Assembly: GCA_017554105.1 (NCBI GenBank)
Contig: JAFZIY010000030.1
Location: 25,536-89,535 of the forward strand
Source of the DNA: Prevotella sp.
GTDB lineage: Bacteria; Bacteroidota; Bacteroidia; Bacteroidales; Bacteroidaceae
Direction of reading: 5' to 3'
Length of the DNA: 64,000 bases
Under the pieces are notes generated by a model. That model was not told the origin of the DNA and made no database searches. It saw nothing but the letters and a program-made list of their open reading frames with translations. How positions within the stretch are numbered: position 1 is the stretch's first letter; every line of letters begins with the position of its first letter. Below, in pieces: positions 17,177 through 26,394 of the stretch. The position numbers and the translations under genes are program-made.

Positions 17177-17263
17177 AACTTTGAACATTGAACTTTGGGC
17201 GACAACATAGTTCTTCACTTTTCGCAAACAAAGTTCAATGTTCAAAGTTCAAACATCAAAGTC
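17177..17263 (+). repeat. Opposed heptamer arrays forming a 21-bp perfect inverted repeat
   Basis: Units AACTTTG, AACATTG, AACTTTG (17177-17197) are the exact reverse complement of CAAAGTT, CAATGTT, CAAAGTT (17229-17249). Two more heptamers, CAAACAT and CAAAGTC, extend the right array to 17263, 1 bp from the end of the convergent gene at 17265. The 31-nt loop and long stem could act as a bidirectional terminator. Confidence 0.85.
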
Positions 17264-17264
17264 T

Positions 17265-17786
17265 TCACGCCCACGGATCTTCTGAAACTGGCACTCTGAT
17301 GTCGGCCAGGAAGCCGAACTGCGTCACGAACCACTGGCCGGTGCTTGGTTTCTTGCGCATGCTGATGGGGCGCGGGCTGTCTGCACCACCCGACTTGATA
17401 TAAAGTGTCGCGAGTGTCTCGACATATGAGTGTGGGTTGCTCGTCACTGTGATGGTAAGCGGAGCCGACGGCTGATAACCGTTCTGTGGCGTGGCATCGG
17501 CAAAGAAAGAACGTGGCTTGTAGGTCTTGCCGACCAGACGGTCGCGCAGGAACTGCACGTCCATAGTACTAACAGGACTCGGTCCCTTCAGGTAGTTTAT
17601 CATCTCCAGCGCATCGTCAACGCTCTCCTCATAACGGCACAGTGCCGCAACCACCAGTGCCGCAGCCTCAAATTCATCGGTAAGGGCAGCCTGTGGCATT
17701 GCCTTCAGTTCCTCAATATTATTCGGCAATGTCGCAAAGGTGATGGTTTTCGACTTGTTGCCATTAAGAAAATCTAAGAATCCCAT
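17265..17786 (-). CDS. Conserved Bacteroidales protein, DUF6935-like
   Basis: A 173-aa protein starting MGFLDFLNGNKSKTITFATLP and ending DIRVPVSEDPWA. I recall this pattern (short helical start, LKGPSPVS, SGGADSPRPI, terminal DPWA) from a Bacteroidales family of unknown function, probably DUF6935. No signal peptide or catalytic motif is visible. It lies 49 bp downstream of the MerR gene on the same strand, so the two may be co-transcribed. Confidence 0.7.
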   Translation of the reverse strand: MGFLDFLNGNKSKTITFATLPNNIEELKAMPQAALTDEFEAAALVVAALCRYEESVDDALEMINYLKGPSPVSTMDVQFLRDRLVGKTYKPRSFFADATPQNGYQPSAPLTITVTSNPHSYVETLATLYIKSGGADSPRPISMRKKPSTGQWFVTQFGFLADIRVPVSEDPWA

Positions 17787-17835
17787 AGTTTGATTAGTTT
17801 TATTGTTATTGGTTATAGAAGCATTACCCTCCTCG

Positions 17836-18183
17836 TCAGGTAAGGTAATCGAGTTGTCGCTTCAGGGTCTTTAGGTCGTCACGCACACGGATAAGGCTTT
17901 CCAACGCCTGTGTCTTGCTGTCCACGTTCTTCTTGCTGTGATGCAGCATCTTGCGGGCGGCAGCAATTTTAAAACCACGAACCTTCACGAGGTTATATAC
18001 GTTGCGTATCTCCTCGATGTCGTTCTCGGTGTATTGTCTCACGCGGTTTCCCGTGGTCTTAGGCTTTATCTGCGGGAACTCCGTCTCCCAATACCTCAGA
18101 AGGCTCTCGGTAACATCGAACATCTGGGCCACTTCCTTTATCGAGTAATACAATTTCTTTGGTTTTTCAGTCCTTAACGCCAT
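17836..18183 (-). CDS. MerR-family transcriptional regulator
   Basis: At 115 aa, it has an N-terminal winged helix with YYSIKEVAQMFDVTESLLRYWE (recognisable as the MerR helix-turn-helix SIKEVAQMF...LLRYWE) followed by TENDIEEIRNVYNLV and a coiled-coil dimerisation helix. There is no C-terminal effector domain, so the inducer cannot be inferred; short MerR proteins like this occur widely in Bacteroidales. It is divergent from alaS with about 217 bp between the start codons. Confidence 0.88.
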   Translation of the reverse strand: MALRTEKPKKLYYSIKEVAQMFDVTESLLRYWETEFPQIKPKTTGNRVRQYTENDIEEIRNVYNLVKVRGFKIAAARKMLHHSKKNVDSKTQALESLIRVRDDLKTLKRQLDYLT

Positions 18184-18327
18184 ATCGTAACTTCTTGTTT
18201 TATTGATTATTTCTGCAAAAATACAAAATAATTCGGAATAAGAAATGAATACCGCGATTTTTTTATTAATTTTGCTGATTATTCAGCGAACTTACTACGT
18301 CTCGTCATAAAAAATAATCAAGTTTCT

Positions 18328-18358
18328 TTTGTTCTGCGCTCGACTTTTCGTAACTTTG
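18328..18358 (+). promoter_or_regulatory. Promoter of alaS
   Basis: TTTG (18328-18331), 19-bp spacer, TAACTTTG (18351-18358) is a near-ideal Bacteroidetes promoter. It rules out a translation start at 18329. Confidence 0.85.
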
Positions 18359-18400
18359 CACGCAAAATTCAAGAAACAAAGAATAAAACAGAAAAAAGAA

Positions 18401-21079
18401 ATGATGACAGCAAACGAAATCCGCGACTCATTCAAGAGATTCTTCGAGTCGAAAGGTCACGCCATCGTTGCGTCGGCTCCTATGGTTATCAAGGACGACC
18501 CAACGCTGATGTTCACTAACGCAGGAATGAACCAGTGGAAGGACATTATCCTCGGCACACGCGAACCGGAACCACGCCGCCGAGCGAACTCACAGAAATG
18601 TCTGCGCGTGAGCGGAAAGCACAACGACCTGGAGGAAGTTGGTCACGACACATATCATCACACCATGTTCGAGATGCTTGGCAACTGGTCGTTCGGCGAC
18701 TACTTCAAGGAGGGCGCCATAGACATGGCATGGGAGTATCTCGTGGATGTGCTGCATCTTGACCCGAAGGACCTTTACGTCACGGTATTCGAGGGCTCGC
18801 CGGAGGAGAATATCCCGCGCGACGACGAGGCTGCAGCATTCTGGGCAAAGCATGTGCCTGCCGACCATATCATCAACGGCAACAAGCACGATAACTTCTG
18901 GGAGATGGGCGACACGGGTCCATGCGGTCCGTGCTCGGAGATACACCTCGACTCCAGAACAGAGGAGGAGAAGGCTCAGGTGGCTGGCCGCGACCTCGTG
19001 AACAAAGACAACCCACAGGTGATAGAGATATGGAACCTCGTGTTCATGCAGTTCAACCGCAAGGCCGATGGTTCGCTTGAGAAACTCTCGATGAATGTAA
19101 TAGACACCGGCATGGGCTTCGAGCGTCTGGTGCGTGCTTTGCAAGGCAAGCACTCCAACTACGACACCGACGTGTTCCAGCCGATGATCAAGGAGATAGA
19201 GAAGTTCACAGGACTGAAATATGAGAACCCCACCCTCAACCCCTCCCAAGGGGATGGGAATTCAGATAAGTCTGACATGGTATCCATTGCAATGCGCGTC
19301 ATTGCCGACCATATCCGTGCCGTCAGTTTCTCCATCGCCGACGGACAGTTGCCAGGAAATGCGAAGGCGGGCTATGTGATACGTCGTATCCTGCGCCGTG
19401 CCGTGCGATATGCCTACACCTTCCTGGGACAGAAAGAGGCGTTCCTCTTCAAACTTGTTCCCATGCTGGTACACGAGATGGGCGACGCATATCCCGAACT
19501 GAAGGCACAGCGCGAACTCATCACCCGCGTCATAAAGGAGGAGGAAGACTCATTCCTGCGTACTCTCGACCGCGGTATCCGTATGCTCGATGGCAGTATG
19601 GCTGCGCTGAAGGCTGAGGGAAAGACTCAACTCGACGGCTCTGACGCCTTCAAACTGTTCGACACCTACGGCTTCCCGCTCGACCTTACAGAACTTATCT
19701 GTCGCGAGAACGGCTTCACTGTAGATGAGGAAGGTTTCAACACCGAGATGCAGAAGCAGAAGGAACGTGCCCGTAATGCCGCAGTCGTGGAGAATGGTGA
19801 CTGGATTGTAGTCGGTCAGTCTGATGACACCTCTGCAGAGCAACAATTTGTGGGTTACGACTACACCGAATATGAATGTCACATTCTGCGCTATCGTCAG
19901 GTAACACAGAAGAAGAGTTCTTTCTACGAACTAGTACTCGACTACACTCCGTTCTACGGCGAGATGGGTGGTCAGGTAGGTGACCAGGGAGTGCTTGTAA
20001 GTGAGGATGAGACAGTGGAAATCATCGACACCAAGCGTGAGAACGGCCAGAGCATACACATCGTGAAACAACTGCCTAAGAACATTGAGGCTGATTTCAT
20101 GGCATGCGTTGACACCGACAAGCGCGAGGCATGTGCCGCAAACCACACCGCCACTCACCTTCTCGACTATGCTCTGAAGCAGGTACTTGGCGACCATGTG
20201 GAGCAGAAGGGTTCTTTCGTAAGCCCTGACACACTGCGCTTCGACTTCTCTCACTTCCAGAAAATGACCGATGAGGAGATCAGGAACGTAGAACGAATGG
20301 TGAACGACATGATACGTCAGGACATCTGCCTGCAGGAGTTCCGTGAGACACCGATAGAAGAAGCACGCAAACTGGGAGCCATAGCACTCTTCGGAGAGAA
20401 GTATGGCGACAAGGTGCGCGTGGTGAAGTTCGGTCCAAGTGTTGAATTCTGCGGTGGTATCCATGCTCACAGCACAGGCCACATCGGTATGTTCAAGATT
20501 GTCAACGAGGCAAGTATTGCCGCCGGAATACGCCGTATCGAGGCTAAGACAGGCAAGGAAAGCGAGGAACTGATGTATAACATGGAGGACGGCATCCGTG
20601 CATTGAAGGCTCTGTTCAACAACGCAAAAGACCTTGAAGGAACCATCCAAAAATACATCGTCGAGCATGACGAACTGAGAAAACAGGTGGAGAAGTTCAC
20701 TTCCGAGAGCGTTGAGCGCTTCAAAGAAAAACTGCTTGCTAACCCACGCATAATAAACGGCGTGAAGGTTTATTCCGCTGTATTGCCCGTCAAGCCGGAA
20801 ACGGCAAAGGACATTGTGTTCAAGGTGCGCGCCGCAGAACCCGAGAGTTCTATTTGCGTGATAGGAAGCACATCAGACAACCGTCCGATGCTCAATGTGA
20901 TAATCAGTGAAGACCTCGTGAAGGACCACGGTCTGAATGCAGGACAACTGGTGCGCGAGGCGGCAAGACTGATACAAGGCGGTGGCGGCGGACAACCCCA
21001 CTTTGCCTCAGCAGGCGGAAAAGACCCTGACGGCATCAGTGCTGCAGTGGATAAAGTGATTGAACTGGCTAACCTGTAA
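18401..21079 (+). CDS. alaS: Alanine--tRNA ligase
   Basis: About 892 aa, a full-length class II AlaRS. It has the aminoacylation core near the N terminus ([25 protein letters not shown]), the editing domain with HTATH and [13 protein letters not shown], and the C-terminal oligomerisation/C-Ala domain ending [16 protein letters not shown]. The start is ATG at 18401 or the adjacent ATG at 18404. Residues about 275-290 ([16 protein letters not shown]) look like an insertion relative to the usual direct link between GLKY and the [11 protein letters not shown] block; its DNA resembles the G/C-rich hairpin repeat. Confidence 0.96.
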   Translation: MMTANEIRDSFKRFFESKGHAIVASAPMVIKDDPTLMFTNAGMNQWKDIILGTREPEPRRRANSQKCLRVSGKHNDLEEVGHDTYHHTMFEMLGNWSFGDYFKEGAIDMAWEYLVDVLHLDPKDLYVTVFEGSPEENIPRDDEAAAFWAKHVPADHIINGNKHDNFWEMGDTGPCGPCSEIHLDSRTEEEKAQVAGRDLVNKDNPQVIEIWNLVFMQFNRKADGSLEKLSMNVIDTGMGFERLVRALQGKHSNYDTDVFQPMIKEIEKFTGLKYENPTLNPSQGDGNSDKSDMVSIAMRVIADHIRAVSFSIADGQLPGNAKAGYVIRRILRRAVRYAYTFLGQKEAFLFKLVPMLVHEMGDAYPELKAQRELITRVIKEEEDSFLRTLDRGIRMLDGSMAALKAEGKTQLDGSDAFKLFDTYGFPLDLTELICRENGFTVDEEGFNTEMQKQKERARNAAVVENGDWIVVGQSDDTSAEQQFVGYDYTEYECHILRYRQVTQKKSSFYELVLDYTPFYGEMGGQVGDQGVLVSEDETVEIIDTKRENGQSIHIVKQLPKNIEADFMACVDTDKREACAANHTATHLLDYALKQVLGDHVEQKGSFVSPDTLRFDFSHFQKMTDEEIRNVERMVNDMIRQDICLQEFRETPIEEARKLGAIALFGEKYGDKVRVVKFGPSVEFCGGIHAHSTGHIGMFKIVNEASIAAGIRRIEAKTGKESEELMYNMEDGIRALKALFNNAKDLEGTIQKYIVEHDELRKQVEKFTSESVERFKEKLLANPRIINGVKVYSAVLPVKPETAKDIVFKVRAAEPESSICVIGSTSDNRPMLNVIISEDLVKDHGLNAGQLVREAARLIQGGGGGQPHFASAGGKDPDGISAAVDKVIELANL
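19240..19258 (+). repeat. Hairpin-repeat-like insertion inside alaS
   Basis: CCCCTCCCAAGGGGATGGG reads CCCCT...AGGGG around a short loop and resembles the dispersed G/C-rich repeat seen at 15412 and 41098. It is in frame and encodes the poorly conserved NPSQGDG stretch. The match is weaker than between the other two copies. Confidence 0.4.
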
Positions 21080-21096
21080 AGTCAGGACGTATATAA

Positions 21097-21140
21097 AAAG
21101 ACTACGCGCTTGTCTCCTTGGAGCCGAGCGCGTAGTCTTT
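21097..21140. terminator. Bidirectional terminator between alaS and the convergent gene
   Basis: AAAGACTACGCGCT (21097-21110) and AGCGCGTAGTCTTT (21127-21140) are perfect 14-bp complements with a 16-nt loop, flanked by A on the left and T on the right. Confidence 0.9.
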
Positions 21141-21165
21141 ATTTGTAGTATTTTAAGAGGAAGAC

Positions 21166-21978
21166 TTATCTCACCATGTCAACCTCGTCCTCAAGAAGTT
21201 CCACACTCTTGACAAGTTTGCCTGTGGCAGTGTAGATGTGAAGGACAGGTGTAAGATACTGCTTGGTGAATATTGTGAAATCTTCAGTTCCATTCAATGG
21301 CACATCCTCGGTACGCACATTGGTGCTTGTGGTGAGGATATAGTCCTGAGCCTTGTCTTGCTCCGCCGTCATCAGCATGTTGGTCTTGGTGTGCATGATG
21401 CTTACGAACTGCTCTCCGTCGATGCGATTCACCTCCTTGGTGTCAGGCAGGATGATGAGAGTGACACGCGGCGCATGGCTAAAGCCATTGTACTCCTCGC
21501 TGCCAAGCACTATGACAGGGGCATCGGTATATTCCTGAACGTTCATTGTACTATGTGTGTCGGAAGTGACATGCTTCTTGAACGACGGTTTCTTGTCTAA
21601 CATCATGCCTATGGCTGATACCAGAAGTCCTTCATACTCGCTGTCGCGCTGGTCGAATACCATGCTCACCTTATTTGTCTTCTCGCTAAACATCCACACC
21701 TGGATTCTCACGAAATCGTTATCCATCCTAGACGTTACGGGCTTTACGAAAAAAGCATATTCGCCATCTATTCCCCAAATGGAACTGACGTTGATGTCGT
21801 CTTGGTCATAGGTACCCGCATTATTCGCCCCAACATCCACCATGTTGGTGGTTTCAAAAAAATACTTTGCGGGCACTGCGTCCTGAGGCAGTCCCATCTT
21901 TACTAACTCCTTTTTGTCTATGGCATTGGCGGCAACAACGACCGACATCACAAACAACAATAATGCGAATCTTTTCAT
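21166..21978 (-). CDS. Uncharacterised exported protein
   Basis: The 270-aa product starts with a clear signal peptide (MKRFALLLFVMSVVVAANA). The rest is predicted mostly beta, with a C-terminal segment LTPVLHIYTATGKLVKSVEL resembling the strand-turn pattern of secreted Bacteroidetes proteins. I do not recognise a family. It is 34 bp downstream of recA on the same strand and may be read through from recA. Confidence 0.7.
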   Translation of the reverse strand: MKRFALLLFVMSVVVAANAIDKKELVKMGLPQDAVPAKYFFETTNMVDVGANNAGTYDQDDINVSSIWGIDGEYAFFVKPVTSRMDNDFVRIQVWMFSEKTNKVSMVFDQRDSEYEGLLVSAIGMMLDKKPSFKKHVTSDTHSTMNVQEYTDAPVIVLGSEEYNGFSHAPRVTLIILPDTKEVNRIDGEQFVSIMHTKTNMLMTAEQDKAQDYILTTSTNVRTEDVPLNGTEDFTIFTKQYLTPVLHIYTATGKLVKSVELLEDEVDMVR

Positions 21979-22012
21979 TTGTTTTTTTCTTTCTTAGTTT
22001 ATTATTGTAAAA

Positions 22013-23035
22013 TCATTTTTCTGCCAATTCCGCCATTATCTTTGCCTCCAGTTGTTCACAAAGTTCAGGATTGTCTTTCAGCAGTTTCTTCACTGCATCA
22101 CGACCCTGTGCGAGTTTCGTGCCATCGTAGGAGAACCAACTGCCGCTCTTCTGGATGATGCCGTACTCCACTCCGAGGTCCACAATCTCGCCAACCTTGG
22201 AGATTCCATCACCGAAAGTAATCTCGAATTCTGCCTTGCGGAAAGGAGGTGCTACCTTATTCTTCACCACCTTCACACGTACTTGGTTGCCGATTACCTC
22301 ATCACCGTCCTTGATGCTCGTCACACGACGGATGTCAAGGCGTACCGAAGCATAGAACTTCAGTGCATTACCACCTGTCGTGGTCTCGGGGTTACCGAAC
22401 ATAACGCCAATTTTCTCACGCAACTGGTTGATGAAGATACATGTGGTGTTTGTCTTTGAGATGGTGCTCGTCAACTTACGCAGCGCCTGGCTCATCAGTC
22501 GTGCCTGCAATCCAACAACATTGTCGCCCATATCTCCCTCTATCTCCTTCTTCGGGGTGAGGGCAGCCACAGAGTCTATCACCACGATATCAACGGCTGC
22601 CGATGATATGAGCTGGTCTGCAATCTGCAGTGCCTGCTCGCCATTGTCGGGCTGAGAAATCCAAAGGTTATCAACATCAACGCCCAGTTTCTGAGCATAG
22701 AAACGGTCGAAGGCATGCTCTGCGTCGATGAATGCAGCGATACCACCCTGCTTCTGCGCCTCTGCGATGGCATGAATGGCCAGTGTGGTCTTACCGGACG
22801 ACTCCGGACCAAAAATCTCGATGATACGTCCACGCGGATAACCACCCACGCCAAGTGCCGCGTTCAGTGAGATACTTCCTGTCGGAATTACCTCCACATT
22901 CTCTATATGCTCGTCACCGAGTTTCATTATCGAGCCTTTACCGAAATCCTTCTCTATCTTTGACATCGCCGCCTGCAATGCCTTCAGTTTCTCACTCTGC
23001 GGATTGGCAGCAGGAGTTTCTTTTTCTTTTGCCAT
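22013..23035 (-). CDS. recA: Recombinase RecA
   Basis: 340 aa from [12 protein letters not shown]. It has Walker [10 protein letters not shown], the L1/L2 regions (including [20 protein letters not shown], seen here as [13 protein letters not shown]) and the C-terminal domain. RecA drives homologous recombination and LexA-type self-cleavage. An upstream in-frame start at 23101 would add 22 residues with no RecA similarity and would read through a heptamer array, so 23035 is preferred. Confidence 0.97.
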   Translation of the reverse strand: MAKEKETPAANPQSEKLKALQAAMSKIEKDFGKGSIMKLGDEHIENVEVIPTGSISLNAALGVGGYPRGRIIEIFGPESSGKTTLAIHAIAEAQKQGGIAAFIDAEHAFDRFYAQKLGVDVDNLWISQPDNGEQALQIADQLISSAAVDIVVIDSVAALTPKKEIEGDMGDNVVGLQARLMSQALRKLTSTISKTNTTCIFINQLREKIGVMFGNPETTTGGNALKFYASVRLDIRRVTSIKDGDEVIGNQVRVKVVKNKVAPPFRKAEFEITFGDGISKVGEIVDLGVEYGIIQKSGSWFSYDGTKLAQGRDAVKKLLKDNPELCEQLEAKIMAELAEK

Positions 23036-23049
23036 AGTTACTACTTTTT

Positions 23050-23084
23050 GAGGTAAGAGGTATGAAGCAAGAAGCATGAGAACA
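23050..23084 (+). repeat. Five heptamers upstream of recA
   Basis: GAGGTAA, GAGGTAT, GAAGCAA, GAAGCAT and GAGAACA run end to end (plus strand). The same unit family in the opposite orientation lies on the other side of the small gene at 23121. Confidence 0.8.
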
Positions 23085-23120
23085 CCTTTTGTTCCATACA
23101 CTTTTACCTGTTGTTAATAA

Positions 23121-23486
23121 TTATTGTTTTTCTTCAAATACTTTTCTTAATCCGATTAGCATTCTTGCTATATCCCTGATTTCAGAGTCTTGGGCTTGAA
23201 GTTCTTCAGAAGTGATATACCCTAAACTTTCCGCAAGTTCCAACTGACACATCACTTCCATGAGTGAGCCGAAAGAAATTTCTATAAAATGGATTCTTTC
23301 CTTCATCGAAAAACGTCCCATACCTTCCGCTATATTAGAAGGAACAGAGATTGCGGCACGTTGCAACTGACTCCCAAGGACGAATTGCTCATTATTGGGA
23401 AATGATTTCACAAATCCATAGACATCGCCCACAAGTTTCTTTGCCTTGTGATATACCTGTAGTTTGCGAAAATAGAAATCATCCAT
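23121..23486 (-). CDS. Four-helix-bundle protein of the 23S rRNA intervening-sequence (IVP) family
   Basis: At 121 aa and all alpha, it carries the family signature: FRKLQVYHKAKKLV, then LGSQLQRAAISVPSNIAEGMGR (as QLQRAAISVPSNIAEG), then FIEISFGSLMEVMCQLELA. The family is named after ORFs in 23S rRNA intervening sequences and also occurs scattered in genomes; its function is unknown. Here it sits between recA and carboxynorspermidine synthase and is bracketed by oppositely oriented heptamer arrays, which suggests insertion as a cassette. Base composition is A/T-richer than both neighbours. Confidence 0.9.
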   Translation of the reverse strand: MDDFYFRKLQVYHKAKKLVGDVYGFVKSFPNNEQFVLGSQLQRAAISVPSNIAEGMGRFSMKERIHFIEISFGSLMEVMCQLELAESLGYITSEELQAQDSEIRDIARMLIGLRKVFEEKQ

Positions 23487-23487
23487 A

Positions 23488-23536
23488 ACATTTCTTGTTT
23501 CTTATCTCATGCTTCTTACCTCTTGCCCCATGCCTC
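23488..23536 (-). repeat. Seven heptamers filling the gap before the IVP-family gene
   Basis: Read on the minus strand from 23536: GAGGCAT, GGGGCAA, GAGGTAA, GAAGCAT, GAGATAA, GAAACAA, GAAATGT. The first unit starts inside the stop codon of the upstream gene and the last ends 1 bp before the ATG at 23486. Confidence 0.85.
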
Positions 23537-24770
23537 ACAATTCGATATCGATATCGAATTGTTCATGCCACGGCAGACCTTGTTTGTTGAGCTGCTCGAG
23601 GAATGGGTCCGGGTCGAACTCCTCAACGTTGAACACGCCGGGCTTGCGCCAGATGCCTTTGCAGAACATCATGGCTCCTATCATGGCGGGAACACCTGTG
23701 GTGTAGCTGACGCCCTGCATGCCAGTCTCCTCGTAGGCGGCGCGGTGCGAGCAGTTATTATATATATAATATGTGTGCTCCTTGCCGTCCTTCAGTCCAC
23801 GGATGCGGCAGCCAATGGATGTCTCACCCTCGTAGTTCTCACCAAGATCCTGCGGGTTGGGTAATACGGCCTTGAGGAACTGCAGAGGAACAATCTTGAC
23901 GCGGGCAGTGCCAGTACCGTCTGCCAGCGGAGCCTCGTATTCCACCTCGTCGATACGGCTCATGCCGATGTTCTGAATCACTTCAAGGTGCTTCAGGTAC
24001 TGCTGTCCGAAGGTCATCCAGAAACGTGCGCGCTTAATTGTAGGATAGTTGATGACGAGCGACTCTATCTCCTCATGGTGTAGTAGATAACTGTCGCGTG
24101 GTCCGATGCCGGGATACGTCAGGTCCTTATGTATCTCCAACGGTTCGGTCTCCACCCACTTGCCGTCTTCCCAATAGAGTCCCTTCTGTGTTATCTCACG
24201 GATATTAATCTCGGGGTTGAAGTTAGTGGCAAATGCCTTATGGTGATCGCCGGCGTTACAGTCCACGATGTCAAGATACTGAATCTCGTCGAAATGATGC
24301 TTTGCAGCATATGCGGTGAAAATGCTCGTCACGCCCGGGTCGAAGCCACAGCCGAGGATGGCTGTCAGTCCTGCCTCACGAAAGCGGTCGCGATAAGCCC
24401 ACTGCCAAGAATACTCGAAATGAGCCTCATCCTTCGGCTCGTAGTTTGCCGTGTCGAGATAATTGCAACCACATGCCAGACAAGCATCCATGATTGTAAG
24501 GTCCTGATATGGCAGCGCGAGGTTAATGACAAGTTCTGGCTTATAATCGCTGAACAATGCTTTCAACTGCTCAACATCATCCGCATCCACCTGTGCGGTA
24601 CGTATGGGCATGTCATAGCCCTTTTGATGAATAGCCTCTACCAGTTTGTCACATTTCTCCTTGCGGCGGCTGGCAATCATGAACTCGGTGAACACATCTG
24701 CGTTCTGCACAATCTTATACGCGGCAACAGTGGCAACGCCACCTGCACCAATCATTAATACTCTACTCAT
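23535..24770 (-). CDS. Carboxynorspermidine synthase (saccharopine dehydrogenase family)
   Basis: The 411-aa enzyme starts with a Rossmann fold (VLMIGAGGVATVAAYKI) and continues through the saccharopine dehydrogenase domain (NLALPYQDLTIMDACL, ANYEPKDEAHFEY, GCGFDPGVTSIFTAYA). This subgroup makes carboxynorspermidine or carboxyspermidine by reductive condensation, a step in the alternative spermidine pathway of many gut Bacteroidales. The decarboxylase partner is not in the window. The last residues FDIDIEL are encoded by a 26-bp palindrome. Confidence 0.9.
   Translation of the reverse strand: MSRVLMIGAGGVATVAAYKIVQNADVFTEFMIASRRKEKCDKLVEAIHQKGYDMPIRTAQVDADDVEQLKALFSDYKPELVINLALPYQDLTIMDACLACGCNYLDTANYEPKDEAHFEYSWQWAYRDRFREAGLTAILGCGFDPGVTSIFTAYAAKHHFDEIQYLDIVDCNAGDHHKAFATNFNPEINIREITQKGLYWEDGKWVETEPLEIHKDLTYPGIGPRDSYLLHHEEIESLVINYPTIKRARFWMTFGQQYLKHLEVIQNIGMSRIDEVEYEAPLADGTGTARVKIVPLQFLKAVLPNPQDLGENYEGETSIGCRIRGLKDGKEHTYYIYNNCSHRAAYEETGMQGVSYTTGVPAMIGAMMFCKGIWRKPGVFNVEEFDPDPFLEQLNKQGLPWHEQFDIDIEL
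23537..23562. repeat. 26-bp perfect palindrome at the end of carboxynorspermidine synthase
   Basis: The two 13-base halves, ACAATTCGATATC and GATATCGAATTGT, are exact reverse complements with no loop. It encodes the C-terminal FDIDIEL of the gene and abuts the heptamer array. Confidence 0.9.
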
Positions 24771-24818
24771 TTTTAGTTATTAATTTGTTTTTCAATCGTC
24801 AATTAAATATGTCTTCTG

Positions 24819-24849
24819 CAAAGTTATTACAAATCAACGAAAACACAAA
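24819..24849 (-). promoter_or_regulatory. Promoter of carboxynorspermidine synthase
   Basis: On the minus strand TTTG (24849-24846), 19-bp spacer, TAACTTTG (24826-24819), about 49 bp before the start codon. Confidence 0.8.
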
Positions 24850-24866
24850 AGAAAATTATTTATTTT

Positions 24867-25460
24867 TTAGCCAAGTTCATCGCCTTTTATACCCAAGGCA
24901 CTCATCAGCGAATAGCCAAGTATCTCCTGACGGAACTTTCCTCCTGGCATGGGTTGCATGGCAAACAGTGTTACAACCTTCTCGTCATCGCAGTTTGCAA
25001 GGGCTCGGCGCATGCGGGCATACAGGTCGCTGTCCTCAGCATTAGGCACAACCATGATGCGCTTCACCTCAGGCTGGCTTACCGCTATTTGCAATATCTC
25101 GAGCATCAGACTGTCTTTGTCTGTCAGTTCCGACACCTCAAGCGCACTTATTGCGAACTCCCCGAGGTTGTCCTTGAAGGCCTTGCCGTTGATTTCGTCA
25201 AAGGCAGAGGGGACAAAATTCTCCATCTCTCCTTTCTTACCGTCATGGACCATGATAACATGTGTCTCATGCTCACCCTCACGCAGTCCTCCGTCAAGGG
25301 CAATACAGTCTATCCATCGTGCAAGGTCGGCACGCGGTACGCGCCGCATCAGCATACGCTCGAAATTTACACTCAGGTCAAATGTCACATGGTCAACATA
25401 ATCGGCATCGGCAATGATTATGTTCTCGCTCCTTTTCCCCTGTTTTAAATCCATGTTCAT
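24867..25460 (-). CDS. Conserved hypothetical protein
   Basis: A 197-aa cytoplasmic protein starting MNMDLKQGKRSENIII (a second ATG is two codons later). It has an alpha/beta look with VTFDLSVNFERMLMRRV and RIMVVPNAED. I believe it belongs to a Bacteroidales-specific family of unknown function; I see no catalytic motif. It has its own promoter, divergent from the esterase gene to the right. Confidence 0.7.
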   Translation of the reverse strand: MNMDLKQGKRSENIIIADADYVDHVTFDLSVNFERMLMRRVPRADLARWIDCIALDGGLREGEHETHVIMVHDGKKGEMENFVPSAFDEINGKAFKDNLGEFAISALEVSELTDKDSLMLEILQIAVSQPEVKRIMVVPNAEDSDLYARMRRALANCDDEKVVTLFAMQPMPGGKFRQEILGYSLMSALGIKGDELG

Positions 25461-25465
25461 AACTG

Positions 25466-25496
25466 CAAAGGTAATTTTTTTGTTTCAAACAACAAA
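25466..25496 (-). promoter_or_regulatory. Promoter of the conserved hypothetical gene
   Basis: On the minus strand TTTG (25496-25493), 19-bp spacer, TACCTTTG (25473-25466). The -7 element ends 6 bp before the ATG, so the transcript would have almost no 5' leader or a start just downstream (the second ATG) would be used. Confidence 0.75.
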
Positions 25497-25514
25497 ATAT
25501 TCATTCATAATTCG

Positions 25515-25522
25515 TACCTTTG
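25515..25522 (+). promoter_or_regulatory. -7 element of the alpha/beta hydrolase gene
   Basis: TACCTTTG lies 7 bp before the ATG at 25530, implying a nearly leaderless message or use of the second ATG at 25539. No clear -33 TTTG is seen. Confidence 0.5.
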
Positions 25523-25529
25523 CATCAAA

Positions 25530-26369
25530 ATGAACAAAATGAATCTTATACTAAGAAATCTGGTCATTCTCGCGTTTGTCCTATTGTCTACAACTGAGGC
25601 ATTGGCACAGAAAGGACAGTTGGCGGCAATAAAAAACGAAGTGGAAGACGGATACAACTTCTGGCTCTATGTACCATACGACTATGCCGAGACGCTCGAG
25701 CAAACTCCAGTGGTAATCTTCCTACACGGTGCCAGCCTATGTGGCAGCGACATGAACCGCTCCAGACGCTATGGTCCATTGCATGCGCTTAGCCTGGGAC
25801 GAGAGATTCCAGCAATGATAATAACGCCACAAAACCCCGGAGGGTCGTGGAAGCCAAGCAAGATAAACAACATTCTTGAGTGGGTGCTCGACCACTACCC
25901 CTGTGACCCCAGCCGTGTCTATGTCTTAGGCATGAGTCTTGGCGGTTATGGCACAATGGACTTCTGTGGCACCTATCCCGAGAAGATTGCCGCGGGCATG
26001 GCACTCTGCGGGGGGTGTACCCTGAAAGACGTGCAAGGACTAGGCGAGTTGCCTTTCTGGATCCTCCACGGTACCGGTGACCGTGCTGTGGGCATCGAGC
26101 AGTCGAAGAAAGTGGTGCGTGCCTTACAGGAAGCAGACCATGACAGACTGTTACGTTTCGACTGGCTTCCCGGTGCCAGTCATGGTGCACTCGCCCGTAT
26201 CTTCTATCTCGAGAAAACATACCAGTGGCTCTTCTCTCATAGCCTGAGAGACAAACGCCGCCGACCGAATATGGCAATAGACATCAACAATGGTGACCTG
26301 AAGAATGCCTACAGCGACATGAGACGTGGGCAGACAGGATACGAGGAGGTTGATGAAATCATCTATTGA
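25530..26369 (+). CDS. Exported alpha/beta hydrolase (esterase/PHB depolymerase-like)
   Basis: 279 aa with a signal peptide (VILAFVLLSTTEALAQ). The catalytic pattern of alpha/beta hydrolases is present: oxyanion strand VVIFLHGAS, nucleophile elbow GMSLGGYG (Ser), acid near HGTGDRAV and His in PGASHGAL. Relatives include feruloyl or acetyl xylan esterases and dienelactone hydrolase-like proteins; the substrate is not known. The C-terminal tail after about residue 240 is basic and unlike the family. A LolA-like gene follows 25 bp later. Confidence 0.85.
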   Translation: MNKMNLILRNLVILAFVLLSTTEALAQKGQLAAIKNEVEDGYNFWLYVPYDYAETLEQTPVVIFLHGASLCGSDMNRSRRYGPLHALSLGREIPAMIITPQNPGGSWKPSKINNILEWVLDHYPCDPSRVYVLGMSLGGYGTMDFCGTYPEKIAAGMALCGGCTLKDVQGLGELPFWILHGTGDRAVGIEQSKKVVRALQEADHDRLLRFDWLPGASHGALARIFYLEKTYQWLFSHSLRDKRRRPNMAIDINNGDLKNAYSDMRRGQTGYEEVDEIIY

Positions 26370-26394
26370 CCATCGGAAGAAGAAAACAAATAAT

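Noticed and set aside
23537-23562. A dif or Xer site
   Set aside because: The palindrome lacks the asymmetric 6-8 bp centre and does not resemble a dif core; it also lies inside a coding end.
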